64,000 nt of DNA. It comes from Chloroflexota bacterium (GTDB lineage Bacteria > Chloroflexota > Anaerolineae > Aggregatilineales > Phototrophicaceae). Location: the NCBI GenBank assembly GCA_016223085.1, contig JACRPS010000003.1, forward strand, positions 1,298,274 to 1,362,273. The letters are read 5' to 3'. This document shows positions 28,033-37,273 of the stretch, in pieces. How positions within the stretch are numbered: the first letter of the stretch is position 1; each line of letters begins with the position of its first letter. The notes beneath the pieces were generated by a model that was not told the origin of the DNA, ran no database searches, and saw nothing but the letters and a program-made list of their open reading frames with translations. Position numbers and translations under genes: made by a program.

Positions 28033-28998
28033 ATGAAACTCGGTGTTTTTATCGCGGCCTTCGCCGACATGGAATTTGAGGCGCTGCTCGATTATGTGGC
28101 GTCGGTTGGCGTCAATGCCATCGAAGTGCCGTGCGGCGGCTACGTGGGGGACGCCCATTGCAAACCGGCGCAAATGCTCCACGATGACAACGCCTGTGGT
28201 GACTTCAAGGCGAAGATCACAGCGCGTGGTCTGACCATCAGCGCCCTGAGTGCCCATGCCAATCCGCTGCACCCCAACCCCGCAATTGGCGAACCGCACC
28301 GGCAGGCCATCAAAAACGGGATTCTGCTGGCGGAAAAGCTGGGTGTGGATACGTTTATCACCTTTTCCGGCTGTCCTGGCGGCGCGCCCGGCGACCTGAC
28401 ACCCAACTGGGTAACGTGTCCCTGGCCGCCGGACTTCAGCCAGACGGTGCGCTACCAGTGGGAACAGGCCATGATTCCCTACTGGAAAGAGATAAACGCC
28501 TTTGCCGAAGCGCGCGGCGTGCGGCTGGCGCTGGAAATGCACCCCGGCTTTTGCGTCTACAGCGCGGAACACGTATTGGCGCTGCGCGACGCGGTGGACA
28601 GCAGCAACATCGGCGCGAACTTCGACCCCAGCCATCTGTTCTGGCAGGGGGTTGACCCGGTATTTGCCATCCGCAAACTGGGCGACGCCATCTTCCACTT
28701 CCACGCCAAGGATACGATCATTGACCCGGTGAACGCGACCGTCAACGGCGTGCTGGATACCAAGCCCTACAGCGACTACCTCCACCGGAGCTGGATTTTC
28801 CGCACCGTCGGTTACGGCCACAGCGAATCGGTCTGGCGGGATATGGTCAGCAATTTACGGCTGGTCGGCTACGACGGCGCGCTGTCCATCGAACACGAAG
28901 ACGGGCTGATGTCACAGCGGGAGGGGTTTGAAAAAGCGGCGCAGTTCCTGAAAAACATCGTTATTCAGCACGACGCCGGACACGCCTTCTGGGCGTAA
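28033..28998 (+). CDS. Sugar phosphate isomerase/epimerase (xylose-isomerase-like TIM barrel)
   Basis: This 321-residue protein has the AP-endonuclease-2/xylose isomerase fold: GVNAIEVPCGGYVG near the start, LTISALSAHANPLHP, VRLALEMHPGFCVY with a metal-type Glu, ANFDPSHLFWQG, IFHFHAKDT and YDGALSIEHED with further metal ligands. Enzymes of this group isomerise or epimerise free or phosphorylated sugars with a divalent metal. It follows the alpha-xylosidase gene in the LacI-controlled operon, so a pentose or keto-sugar intermediate is likely. Confidence 0.88.
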   Translation: MKLGVFIAAFADMEFEALLDYVASVGVNAIEVPCGGYVGDAHCKPAQMLHDDNACGDFKAKITARGLTISALSAHANPLHPNPAIGEPHRQAIKNGILLAEKLGVDTFITFSGCPGGAPGDLTPNWVTCPWPPDFSQTVRYQWEQAMIPYWKEINAFAEARGVRLALEMHPGFCVYSAEHVLALRDAVDSSNIGANFDPSHLFWQGVDPVFAIRKLGDAIFHFHAKDTIIDPVNATVNGVLDTKPYSDYLHRSWIFRTVGYGHSESVWRDMVSNLRLVGYDGALSIEHEDGLMSQREGFEKAAQFLKNIVIQHDAGHAFWA

Positions 28999-29014
28999 CG
29001 AACGATAAATCTCC

Positions 29015-29042
29015 GTAGGGACGAGGCATGCCTCGTCCCTAC
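29015..29042. repeat. Perfect 28-bp dispersed palindrome
   Basis: The 14-bp arm GTAGGGACGAGGCA and its exact complement lie back to back. The GTAGGG...CCCTAC ends match other copies. It is immediately followed by copy 2 of the 87-bp repeat. Confidence 0.8.
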
Positions 29043-29043
29043 A

Positions 29044-29130
29044 CTTAGTGTCTATCCATAAACCCTTCGTAAGGGCACGGCATGCCGTGCCCCTACCGAC
29101 AAATAAAAGAGGTTTACGGATAGGTTCTTA
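29044..29130. mobile_element. 87-bp MITE-like palindromic repeat, copy 2
   Basis: It is identical to the unit at 9009-9095 except for one base in the central hairpin. It lies between the isomerase gene and the beta-propeller gene, and ends 26 bp before the latter's ATG. Confidence 0.8.
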
Positions 29131-29155
29131 ATAAAGATGGAAAGGATGATCGAAC

Positions 29156-30331
29156 ATGGCGATTCAATGGACTTCACCACCGCCGCCGGACTGCCCGTTC
29201 CCGCTGTCGGACACCATCTGCGGCGTGATCTTCACCGGTCGGTACGCGGCGTACACCCACGCTGACACGTGGTATCCGACGTGGGCGTCGGACGGCCACC
29301 AGTATTCGCCCTGGACGGACGGCAATTTTGAGCGCCCGATTGACAATATCTTCAATTTTGACTGTTCCTCCGACAGCCGTAATCCCACCAACGCGGCCTA
29401 CGGCGGCAAATCCGGCACGGCGCAGGCGCGCCTTGTGGGTGACGACCCGTTAAATCTGAAGGTCGAAAATCTTGGCGTTCACTACGCCTCGCCCGCGCCG
29501 TATGGCGGACGGTATCCCTGCGGCAGCCTGGTTCACAACGGCGTGTGGTATTACGGCACCTACTGCCTGGACGAAACCGACCGGGGCTTAAACTGGGATA
29601 TCCTCGGCCCGTTTGTTGGCTTCCGAACTTCCTACGATTACGGCAAAACGTGGCAGGACTGCCCACATACGCCGGAACATCCAATTTTCGGCGAGTCGGG
29701 TAAAAACGGCGGCAAGGTCAAAATCGGCGCGCCGCACTTCGTACATCTGGGGCAAAATCTGGAACACTCGCCGGATGGCAAAGCCTATCTGGTGGCGCAC
29801 GGCGCGACCCGGCCTGATGCCGAGGTGGCCTGGATTCGCGGCGATCAGGCGTATCTGCTGCGGGTAACCCCCTCGCCAGAAACGATCAATGACCCGGCGG
29901 CCTATGAGTTCTTCGGTGGTTACGACGCAAACGGGCAGGCGGTCTGGGTGAAGGACTTCGCGCAGATCAGGCCGCTGTTCGAGTGGAACGGGCGTGTCGG
30001 CCATGCCAATATGACTTACAACGCACCGCTGAAGAAATACCTGATGTTCTGCACCGACGGAGGCAATACCATCAGCACGTTTAACACCTACGTGCTGGAG
30101 TCGGACAACGTCACCGGCCCCTGGAAGCTGGTAACGTACATGGAGAAGTTCGGCGAGCAGGCCTATTTTGTCAACCTGCCGTCGAAATTCATCAGCGCCG
30201 ATGGCAAAACGGCCTGGTTGAGCTACTCCGCCAACTTCACCAACATGGCGTTTGGTTCAAGCTGGGTGGAGAACCCACCCGGCAGCCGGTACGCCCTGTG
30301 CCTGTACGAAATCCAGTTCGACGTGCGGTAG
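29156..30331 (+). CDS. Beta-propeller protein, DUF4185/GH43-like
   Basis: This 391-residue protein is rich in aromatic and Gly-Asp motifs and has repeated beta-blade patterns (ARLVGDDPLNLKVENLG, GVWYYGTYCLDETD, FRTSYDYGKTWQDCPHTPEH, KKYLMFCTDGGNTISTFNTY). These resemble five-bladed propeller sugar-binding or hydrolase proteins annotated DUF4185. GAAAGGATG precedes the ATG. There is no signal peptide. It is the last plus-strand gene after the alpha-xylosidase operon, so a role in glycan breakdown is plausible but unproved. Confidence 0.6.
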   Translation: MAIQWTSPPPPDCPFPLSDTICGVIFTGRYAAYTHADTWYPTWASDGHQYSPWTDGNFERPIDNIFNFDCSSDSRNPTNAAYGGKSGTAQARLVGDDPLNLKVENLGVHYASPAPYGGRYPCGSLVHNGVWYYGTYCLDETDRGLNWDILGPFVGFRTSYDYGKTWQDCPHTPEHPIFGESGKNGGKVKIGAPHFVHLGQNLEHSPDGKAYLVAHGATRPDAEVAWIRGDQAYLLRVTPSPETINDPAAYEFFGGYDANGQAVWVKDFAQIRPLFEWNGRVGHANMTYNAPLKKYLMFCTDGGNTISTFNTYVLESDNVTGPWKLVTYMEKFGEQAYFVNLPSKFISADGKTAWLSYSANFTNMAFGSSWVENPPGSRYALCLYEIQFDVR

Positions 30332-30365
30332 GCGCCGCACGCCGCCGATTTTTGGACTTCCGCTA

Positions 30366-30387
30366 GGGGCACGGTATACCGTGCCCC
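30366..30387. repeat. Perfect 22-bp dispersed palindrome
   Basis: GGGGCACGGTA and its exact complement lie between convergent genes, with the same core as the centre of the 87-bp repeat. It could serve as a bidirectional terminator stem. Confidence 0.75.
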
Positions 30388-30401
30388 GACGATGGATAAA
30401 C

Positions 30402-30974
30402 CTAGTGGATTTCCGCCAGGTCTTTCACCATGCGCTTGATCGGAATGCGCACACCGTCCGGCAGGGTGTCCGTGATCGCTTCCACTTCGCGGAAACCGAA
30501 TTTGGCGTACAGCGGTTCGCCCATCCGGGTGGCAAACAGTTCTACCTGCTGGAAGCCCGCCGCTTTGGCCGCCGCCAGCGATTCCTCCATCAGCCAGCGG
30601 CCCAGCCCGCGCCGTGCCCAGGCCGGATGCACGTAAAATGTCCGTAGCCTGGCCGGTTCCAGCGCCGGGTTCAGGACCCTCGGCTCATCCTTCGGAAACA
30701 ACGCACCGCGATAGCTCCAGCCGCCGCAGGCGATAGGCTGGCCGCCGCTTTCGATCACGTACAGCGTGCCGTCCTGCACCATCTGCGGGTCAACGTGAAT
30801 GGCATACTTCAGCGCGCTCTCGATCTGCTGCGACGTGTAGTAACCCTTGCCCAGTTCCCGCACGGATTGCTCGATCAGCCGCGTCAGGGCTGGAATATCG
30901 CGCGGGATAGCGCGGCGCAGTCGAATTAAGGGCAGCGTGCTGCTGCTCGTCAGCCGATGGGAAACATCGAACAT
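30402..30974 (-). CDS. GNAT-family N-acetyltransferase
   Basis: This protein of about 190 residues has the GNAT fold: IRLRRAIPRDIPALTRLIEQ in strand/helix 1, then TLYVIESGGQPIACGGWSYRG, and the acetyl-CoA-binding VHPAWARRGLGRWLMEESLAAAKAAG (R/Q-x-x-G-x-G/A loop). FATRMGEPLYAKFGFREVE is typical of the C-terminal part. The start at 30974 (MFDVSH) is chosen because it lies close to the domain. An in-frame start 63 nt upstream is possible. Confidence 0.85.
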   Translation of the reverse strand: MFDVSHRLTSSSTLPLIRLRRAIPRDIPALTRLIEQSVRELGKGYYTSQQIESALKYAIHVDPQMVQDGTLYVIESGGQPIACGGWSYRGALFPKDEPRVLNPALEPARLRTFYVHPAWARRGLGRWLMEESLAAAKAAGFQQVELFATRMGEPLYAKFGFREVEAITDTLPDGVRIPIKRMVKDLAEIH

Positions 30975-31224
30975 GGTGGCATACCGCCTTTCTGTCTTCC
31001 GGGATTGATGAGGGCAGCCGTGTTGACAATAGTTCACAGGATAGGCAAAGGCGGGCCGGTCGTCATCGGTCGGAAGGCGGAAAAGCGTGTCGTGCTTTCA
31101 GGGGAAGTGGGAATGTCCCCCGGTTATACCGCTGCGACAAACGCAACCAGCAGGGCAGAAAAGGTATATAATGACCGTAGCAGCAACCGTTCATATCGCG
31201 TTAGCAGCACGACAACAACCATCG

Positions 31225-31267
31225 CAGGGCGCTATCCGTTGTGGCGGGCAGCACCCTGTTTTGTTTT
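31225..31267 (+). promoter_or_regulatory. Terminator-like hairpin in a 5' leader
   Basis: CAGGGCGCT (31225-31233) pairs with AGCACCCTG (31250-31258) with one mismatch and is followed by TTTTGTTTT. It lies 5 bp before the AAGGGGGG ribosome site of the next gene and downstream of a TATAAT (31167-31172), so it could attenuate transcription. Confidence 0.4.
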
Positions 31268-31284
31268 CCGCAAGGGGGGTAGAC

Positions 31285-32298
31285 ATGACCTGGCACGATC
31301 AATTAAACGGCGATTCGCTGGCCTGGCTGCTCGAACCGGACGCGCCCGGCGTCCGTTACCTGGCGCTGCGCGATCTGCTCGATTGCCCCGAGGATAACCC
31401 CGAACTGGCAGCGGCGCGGGCGCAGGCGCATACACACGGGCCAATCGCAACCATTCTGGCGCACATGGACGAGGCCGGATACTGGGCCGAACCGGGTCCC
31501 GGTTACAATCCCAAATATTATTCGACGGTCTGGGCCATCATCCTGCTGGCCCAGTTGGGGGCGTCTCAAACCCAGGATGCACGTATCGCGCGGGCGTGCT
31601 CCTACGTGCTTGACCATGCCCTGACCGCAACGGGCCAGTTCACGGCTTCGGGCGCGCCGTCCGGGACGGCGGACTGTTTGCAGGGCAATCTGTGCACGGC
31701 GCTGCTTGATCTCGGCTGCGACGACCCGCGTCTGGAGGCGGCCTTCGACTGGATGGCGCGCAGCGTCACCGGCGAGGGTATTGAGCCAGCGCAGAACCAG
31801 AAGGCAGCCGTTCGGTATTACGCCGGCAAGTGCGGGCCGGTGTTTGCCTGTGGCTCGAACAACAAACTGCCCTGCGCCTGGGGCGCTGTCAAGGTCATGC
31901 TCGCGTTCAGCACACTGCCGTCCGCACGCCGCACGCCGCTGATCGAACGCGCCATCCGGCAAGGGTCGGATTTCCTGTTCAGCGTGGAACCGGCTGAGGC
32001 TACCTACCCCACCGGCTGGAACGACAAGCCCAGCGGCAACTGGTGGAAGTTTGGCTTTCCGGTGTTGTACGTCACCGACGTGCTGCAACTGGTCGAGGCG
32101 CTGGTCGGCCTGGGTTATGGTCACGACTATCGGCTGTGCAACGCCCTCAATCTCATTCGCAGCAAGCAGGATGCGCAGGGACGATGGCCGCTGGAATACC
32201 ATTACGCCGGTAAAACCTGGGTGGACTTTGGCGCGAGGAAACAGCCAAGCAAGTGGGTCACGCTGCGGGCGCTGCGGGTGCTTAAAGCGGTTGACTGA
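31285..32298 (+). CDS. Prenyltransferase/squalene-cyclase-like alpha-alpha barrel protein
   Basis: This 337-residue protein contains repeated helical pairs of the terpenoid cyclase/prenyltransferase type (YYSTVWAIILLAQLG, CLQGNLCTALLDLGCDDPR, WKFGFPVLYVTDVLQLVEALVGLGYG, LRSKQ-like QDAQGRWPLEY). The ATG follows AAGGGGGG by 5 nt. No DxDD or other catalytic motif is seen, so an enzymatic cyclase role is doubtful. Homologous stand-alone proteins are usually annotated only by fold. Confidence 0.65.
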   Translation: MTWHDQLNGDSLAWLLEPDAPGVRYLALRDLLDCPEDNPELAAARAQAHTHGPIATILAHMDEAGYWAEPGPGYNPKYYSTVWAIILLAQLGASQTQDARIARACSYVLDHALTATGQFTASGAPSGTADCLQGNLCTALLDLGCDDPRLEAAFDWMARSVTGEGIEPAQNQKAAVRYYAGKCGPVFACGSNNKLPCAWGAVKVMLAFSTLPSARRTPLIERAIRQGSDFLFSVEPAEATYPTGWNDKPSGNWWKFGFPVLYVTDVLQLVEALVGLGYGHDYRLCNALNLIRSKQDAQGRWPLEYHYAGKTWVDFGARKQPSKWVTLRALRVLKAVD

Positions 32299-32309
32299 GG
32301 CATCGTCCG

Positions 32310-35300
32310 TTATTCGCCAGACGCTGGTTCGAGATCGGGTTCACCCTCCCAGATGACGTTGATCTCCGTGCCCTCACCGGGTGTGCTGGACACGTCCAGC
32401 GTCGCGCCGATAGCCTCCGCCCGTTCGCGCATCGTGTCCAGCCCCAGCCCGCCGGAAAGCTGCGCCGCGTCGAAGCCGCGCCCGTTGTCCTGGATACACA
32501 GGCGAATGTAGCCGGGACGCCGGTTGACCTTGACCGTAAACCGGGTTGCCTGGCTGTGTTTGACGACATTGTTCAGGCTTTCCTGGGCGATGCGGTAAAT
32601 CGCCAGATGGACACCGGGCGGCAGCCGTTCCTCGTCGTCGCCTTCGATCACCAGTTCCGCCGCCATGCGCTTGCGCCCCTGCACCACCTCCACCAACTGC
32701 GTCAGCAGGCGGTTCAGCCGGGTGTTGAGGATGGCTTCCGGGCGCAGTTCCAGCAGCAGCGTCCGCATTTCGGCCATCGCAGCACGGTTCAGTAGCACGA
32801 TCTGGTCCAGTTGCTCCATCGTGCGCTGCGGGTTGCGCTGCCACAGGCGGGGCAGCGCCTCCGCCAGTGTGGTGGCGGAAAACAGCGTCTGGCTGACGGC
32901 ATCGTGCAGATCACGCGCCAGCCGCTGCCGTTCTTCGTAGGCGGCCAGTTCCTGCGCCTGCTGGTACAGCCGGGCGTTTTGCAGCGCGGTGGCGATAGCC
33001 TCCGCGAACAGCCGCAGCCGTTCAGCATGGGCTTCGGTAAAACCATCCGCCTGCCGGCAGAACAGGTTGATGAAGCCGATCAACTCGTAGCGCAGATACA
33101 CGGGCGCGCCGATAAAACTCTGCAACACCGGCTCGTCGGTCACGCTGCTGCGCAGCCAGCCGGGATACTGCCTGACATCCGGGATAATCAGCGGCCTGCC
33201 GTGTTCGACCATTTCCCGCAGCGCCGCCGTTTGCATCACCGGCATTTCCGCGTTCTCGGTTTCCGCTTTCAGGACGGGGTTAAACTCCAGCCCGCGCGTG
33301 CGCTGGACAGTAGCAATGCCATCTTCCACCAGCAGCACCACGCCGGCATCGTGCGGCACCACGCGGCGCACGCTTTCCAGAATCCGGTCCAGCACGTCGT
33401 TCAGGTCGAGCGTGCTGTTGATGGCAATCGTGATGTCCCGCAGCGATTCCGCCAGCGCCCGCTGTTCGCGCTCGGCGGCCTCCATTTGCTTGCGTTCGGT
33501 GACATCTTCGGCCACGATATTAATGCCCGTTACCCGTCCGGTTTGATCTTTCAGCGGTACCCAGTGTTCAATCAGCGTTCGTTCAACACCCGAACGAAAC
33601 GCCATTTCGCCGGTCACTTCAACATTTAAGATCGGCTGTCCGGTTTTAATCACCTGCTGCCCCAATGGCTCCAACTGGTCGGCAATGGTCGGCAGCAATT
33701 CGCGCAGGGTATGACCGACATGATCTTCCGGCGGCAGACCGTTGATTTCCGCCAGATATTTGTTCACCCGTTGGAAGCGCAATTGCGGATCAAACACGGC
33801 CAGCCCTACCGGCGCGTTATCGTAAATGGCGCTGATTTCGGCCACCTGCTGCCAGGCGGTTTGTTCGCTGCGGCGCAGGGCTTCTTCGGCGCGCCTGCGT
33901 TCACTAACGTTCTGGAAGTACACAAACAGACCATCTTTCGACGGATAAGCCCGGATATCAAACCAGGTCTCCAGCGGCGGATAGAAATAATAATCGAGAT
34001 GAACCGTTACGCCTTCGGCCATCGCACGGTGATAGGCATGGTATAACTCGGTATCAACGGCGGGCGGGAATTCCTCCCAGATGTTTTTGCCCAGCAGGCT
34101 GTTCCGTGTCCGCCCCAGCGCCCGTTCGGCTTCGGCGTTGACGTAAACAAACTCCCAGTTCCGGTTGATGGCATAGTGCGCGTCGGTGATGCTTTCCAGG
34201 ATGCGCGTCACCTGCTCGCGGGACTTTTCGGCCTGCTGGCGTGCCTGAAGTTCCGCTTCGTACAGCCGGGCGCGTTCCAGCGCCTGGCCGCACTGGTGCG
34301 CCAGCGCCAGCAAAAACGAGCGTTCATCCTCGCTGAAGCGGTGCGGCTCGGTGAAGGTGATGCCCAGGCCGCCGATCACGTGGTTATCGTACCGCATGGG
34401 TATACACGCCAGCGCCTGTGTGCCGGTCAGCGGCTGCACCGTCGTCGCCAGATCGGGGTAGCGGCGCTGGTATTCTTCCAGTGATGAAATCCAGACCGAC
34501 TGGCCGGTGCGGATGGAATCGGTCAGCGGCGTTGGCTGGCTCAGGGGAAGCCGCTGGAAGGCCGCCAGGGTTTCCGGCGTAAAGCCGCGCGTGCTCACCG
34601 GCTGAACGGCCAGCCCATCTTCAGTCAGCAGCGACACCGTTCCATACTGCGCCCCCAGCACCGCGAAGCCCTGTTCAGCCACCACATCGGCCACCTGCTG
34701 GTAGGTGAGCGCGCCGGACAGCGCCGCCGTAATGTCCTGCAGGCGGGCCAATCGCTGCGCTGTCCGTTCGGTGGCGGCGCGGGATTCCTGTTCGGCGCGG
34801 TACAGCCGTTCGGTTTCCTGCTCGACCGCCCGCCGTTCGGTGATGTCGCGGAAAACCAGCACGACCCCGGCGATCTGCCCCCGGCTGTCGCGGATGGGCG
34901 CGCCACTGTCGTCAATCGGCACTTCGCGTCCGTCTTTGGCAATCAGGATGGTATGGTTCGCCAGACCAACAACCGTGCCTTCCCGCATCACCTTGTCCAC
35001 CGGGCTTTCAACCGGCTGGCGGGTGTATTCGTTGAGGATGTGGAACACCTCCACCAGCGGTCTGCCGGCGGCTTCGGCCTGCGTCCAGCCGGTAAGCTGC
35101 TCCGCTACCGCGTTCATCAGCGCCACGTGGCCGCGTTCGTCGGTGGTGATGACGGCATCGCCGATGCTTGTCAGTGTTACATGCAGCCGTTCGTTCAACT
35201 GCGCCAGTTCTTCGCCCCGGCTGATAGACGCGGTCAACTCCAGGCGGAAGGCGCGGTTAAACAGCGCCAGCAGAAAGCTGAGCAGGCCGTAGATAATCAG

Positions 35301-35825
35301 GAAAAACAGGGTGTACGCGACCGGTAGATTGGTATTGGGAAAATCACTTTGGGCGGAGAAGTAGACGATCACGGTGCTGATCGCCAGCACCAGCAGCAGC
35401 GCCCGACGGCTTAGCAGCAGGCCGGCCAGCGCAATTGGGATGGCGTAGGCCATCAGGATCGCGCCGGCAGTGGTCAGATCGGCGGACAGGGTATTACGCG
35501 CCTGGGCGATCATGGTTGCGCCGACGATAACCCACAGTGACGCCCGAAATCGCCCCTGCCGCAGCAGGGCCAGGCCGGCCAGCATGGCGGTGATAAACAG
35601 CACGGTGGGCGCCAGCGCAGCGGGTGACAGCGCCCGCAGCCCGGACGTGACCAGCCCCATGATGACCGTCGCCGCGGCGGACACGGCCAGGCCGATGAGC
35701 GTGAGTTGAATTAAGGGGGACAGCCGCCGTTCGATGGGATCGGTCAAGGGTACGGCGTTTAACCAGTCCTGAAAAGCGGCGAACCTCATAGCCAGTCTCG
35801 CAATAAAAACTCGTTCATAAACCAC
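32310..35825 (-). CDS. Multi-PAS/GAF sensor histidine kinase (NarL type)
   Basis: This is a very long kinase of 1171 residues, or 1159 if it starts at 35789. Its order is an N-terminal membrane region with about six hydrophobic segments (30-200), PAS (ITTDERGHVALMNAVAEQLTG), GAF (YQQVADVVAEQGFAVLG), PAS (INRNWEFVYVNAEAERALG), PAS (APVGLAVFDPQLRFQRVNKY) and GAF (LDLNDVLDRILESVRRVV). A HisKA_3 domain (LARDLHDAVSQTLFSA, phosphorylated His about 974) and an HATPase domain (CIQDNGRGFD, GGLGLDTMRERAE) complete it. Such kinases sense small molecules or redox state and phosphorylate NarL-type regulators. None is nearby. Confidence 0.92.
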   Translation of the reverse strand: MVYERVFIARLAMRFAAFQDWLNAVPLTDPIERRLSPLIQLTLIGLAVSAAATVIMGLVTSGLRALSPAALAPTVLFITAMLAGLALLRQGRFRASLWVIVGATMIAQARNTLSADLTTAGAILMAYAIPIALAGLLLSRRALLLVLAISTVIVYFSAQSDFPNTNLPVAYTLFFLIIYGLLSFLLALFNRAFRLELTASISRGEELAQLNERLHVTLTSIGDAVITTDERGHVALMNAVAEQLTGWTQAEAAGRPLVEVFHILNEYTRQPVESPVDKVMREGTVVGLANHTILIAKDGREVPIDDSGAPIRDSRGQIAGVVLVFRDITERRAVEQETERLYRAEQESRAATERTAQRLARLQDITAALSGALTYQQVADVVAEQGFAVLGAQYGTVSLLTEDGLAVQPVSTRGFTPETLAAFQRLPLSQPTPLTDSIRTGQSVWISSLEEYQRRYPDLATTVQPLTGTQALACIPMRYDNHVIGGLGITFTEPHRFSEDERSFLLALAHQCGQALERARLYEAELQARQQAEKSREQVTRILESITDAHYAINRNWEFVYVNAEAERALGRTRNSLLGKNIWEEFPPAVDTELYHAYHRAMAEGVTVHLDYYFYPPLETWFDIRAYPSKDGLFVYFQNVSERRRAEEALRRSEQTAWQQVAEISAIYDNAPVGLAVFDPQLRFQRVNKYLAEINGLPPEDHVGHTLRELLPTIADQLEPLGQQVIKTGQPILNVEVTGEMAFRSGVERTLIEHWVPLKDQTGRVTGINIVAEDVTERKQMEAAEREQRALAESLRDITIAINSTLDLNDVLDRILESVRRVVPHDAGVVLLVEDGIATVQRTRGLEFNPVLKAETENAEMPVMQTAALREMVEHGRPLIIPDVRQYPGWLRSSVTDEPVLQSFIGAPVYLRYELIGFINLFCRQADGFTEAHAERLRLFAEAIATALQNARLYQQAQELAAYEERQRLARDLHDAVSQTLFSATTLAEALPRLWQRNPQRTMEQLDQIVLLNRAAMAEMRTLLLELRPEAILNTRLNRLLTQLVEVVQGRKRMAAELVIEGDDEERLPPGVHLAIYRIAQESLNNVVKHSQATRFTVKVNRRPGYIRLCIQDNGRGFDAAQLSGGLGLDTMRERAEAIGATLDVSSTPGEGTEINVIWEGEPDLEPASGE

Positions 35826-35995
35826 GATAAAGGTGGCGCATGGCTCAAACGAGCGCAGCCGTTATCCAAGAATGTAGTATAAGGAAAGTGATTGCAGTCT
35901 GCCACTGAAACGCAACCCCAACCTTTCTGGAAAACAGCAACAGCAGGGTACACCCTCGTGGATGCCCCTGCCAGGTCGTAAAACGGTAATCGTCT

Positions 35996-36925
35996 TTAAC
36001 CCGCTGATGCCGGTTCGTGTTCCGTGCCTTTCACCTCGATATGGCCGTTCATGACGCGCACCTGATACACCGGCTGGTTGTACGTGGTTGGCCCATGCAC
36101 CACGCTGCCGTCACGTACATCATAGACCGAATCGTGCCAGGGGCACTGGACGCAGTAATCGTAAAACTGCCCCTGTTCCAGCGGCCCGCCGGCATGGCTG
36201 CACACCGCGCCGATGGCATAAATGATTCCATTTTTGCGGTACAGCAGGATGTCCTGCCCTTCCACGCGCACGCGCTGTGGCTGGCCTTCCAGCAGGCTGT
36301 CGTCAGGCAGCGCCGGCATCCAGTTTGCCGGACGCCGGGCCGGCTGGCTGTGGTTCACGCCCACGCGCAGATTGTAAACCAGTTCGCCACCCAACCAGGC
36401 GGAAACCAGCCCCAGACCAAACGCCGCCGACGAGTACAGCATCCCGCTGAACCAGTGGCCGCCGCGCCGCGCCCGCACCGACAGGATATACAGCCCCAAC
36501 ATGATCGTATTCAGCAGACCGTGCAACGCGCCGTGCCGCGCCGCCGGCTTTTTAATGGCGGAATAATCGGTCATCCCGGCCAGCGCCGTCGGGATGGCGG
36601 TGATCGTGCCCAGCGTGGTCAACGTATCGGCGGCATGACGGCTGCTGCGCCAGCGCCGCAGCGTCAGCAGGGACAGCAGATCAAACACAAAACCCATCAT
36701 CCACGCGCCCAGCGTCACATCCGTCAGCACCGGATGCAGCGGATGGCCGAGCCACTTGCTGCCGTGCAGCACGTCGGCCACATTCCGCACCATATCACCG
36801 CCGTTCACAATCTGATGGTGCAGCCTGCGCGCCAGACGTAAGCCGGGTTCTTCCACGTTGGGAAGCTGCTGGATAACCTGATCGGTGATCTGGTGAATGT
36901 CCCGGTCGCTTTCAATCTTCCACAT
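35996..36925 (-). CDS. DUF2231 membrane domain fused to Rieske [2Fe-2S] protein
   Basis: This 309-residue protein has an N-terminal membrane domain of the DUF2231 type with about four spans (HPLHPVLTDVTLGAWMMGF, TLGTITAIPTALAGMTDY, LLNTIMLGLYILSV, AFGLGLVSAWLGGELVYNL). A C-terminal Rieske domain follows, whose ligands are CSHAGGPL and CPWHDSVYD (Cys-His pairs, as in ferredoxin-type Rieske proteins). The start is the ATG after GGAGG at 36925. It probably passes electrons at the membrane. Redox partners are not seen nearby. Confidence 0.9.
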   Translation of the reverse strand: MWKIESDRDIHQITDQVIQQLPNVEEPGLRLARRLHHQIVNGGDMVRNVADVLHGSKWLGHPLHPVLTDVTLGAWMMGFVFDLLSLLTLRRWRSSRHAADTLTTLGTITAIPTALAGMTDYSAIKKPAARHGALHGLLNTIMLGLYILSVRARRGGHWFSGMLYSSAAFGLGLVSAWLGGELVYNLRVGVNHSQPARRPANWMPALPDDSLLEGQPQRVRVEGQDILLYRKNGIIYAIGAVCSHAGGPLEQGQFYDYCVQCPWHDSVYDVRDGSVVHGPTTYNQPVYQVRVMNGHIEVKGTEHEPASAG

Positions 36926-36946
36926 GGTCACTCCTCCATACAGCAA

Positions 36947-36974
36947 CAGGGACACACGCTGCCGTGTGTCCCTG
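36947..36974. repeat. Dispersed palindrome
   Basis: CAGGGACACACG and its complement with a 4-nt loop lie between the Rieske gene and the small membrane protein gene, both on the minus strand. It may act as an intercistronic hairpin. Confidence 0.7.
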
Positions 36975-36991
36975 CCCGCTGGTCGGCGGGG

Positions 36992-37252
36992 TTACGTTAA
37001 CTCTTTGATTCGATCTTGAATGCGCTTGCTCAGGTGTGACAGTTCCTTCTCCATGCTGGAGATGCGCTCCTCGATCTCGCCCGCCAGCCCCGGCTTCTTC
37101 TTCGGCTTGGGCGCAAGCATGGCCGCCAGCGCCACCGCCACGCCGATACCGAGCGCAACAAAGATCACAATGCCCAGCATTTGATTGGGCTGCATCGAGC
37201 CGTTGTTGCGACTGCCGGTATCCCAGTTGGTATCATAACGATGTTCAGCCAT
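36992..37252 (-). CDS. Small membrane protein with coiled-coil tail
   Basis: This 86-residue protein has a polar N-terminus, a single span (MLGIVIFVALGIGVAVALAAML, about 25-46), a basic patch (PKPKKKPG) and a heptad-rich tail (EIEERISSMEKELSHLSKRI). AAGGAG lies 6 nt before the ATG. The arrangement resembles YtxH-like envelope proteins, but no family is certain. It precedes the DUF2231-Rieske gene on the same strand. Confidence 0.7.
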   Translation of the reverse strand: MAEHRYDTNWDTGSRNNGSMQPNQMLGIVIFVALGIGVAVALAAMLAPKPKKKPGLAGEIEERISSMEKELSHLSKRIQDRIKELT

Positions 37253-37273
37253 TTGCTTCTCCTTTACGTTCGT

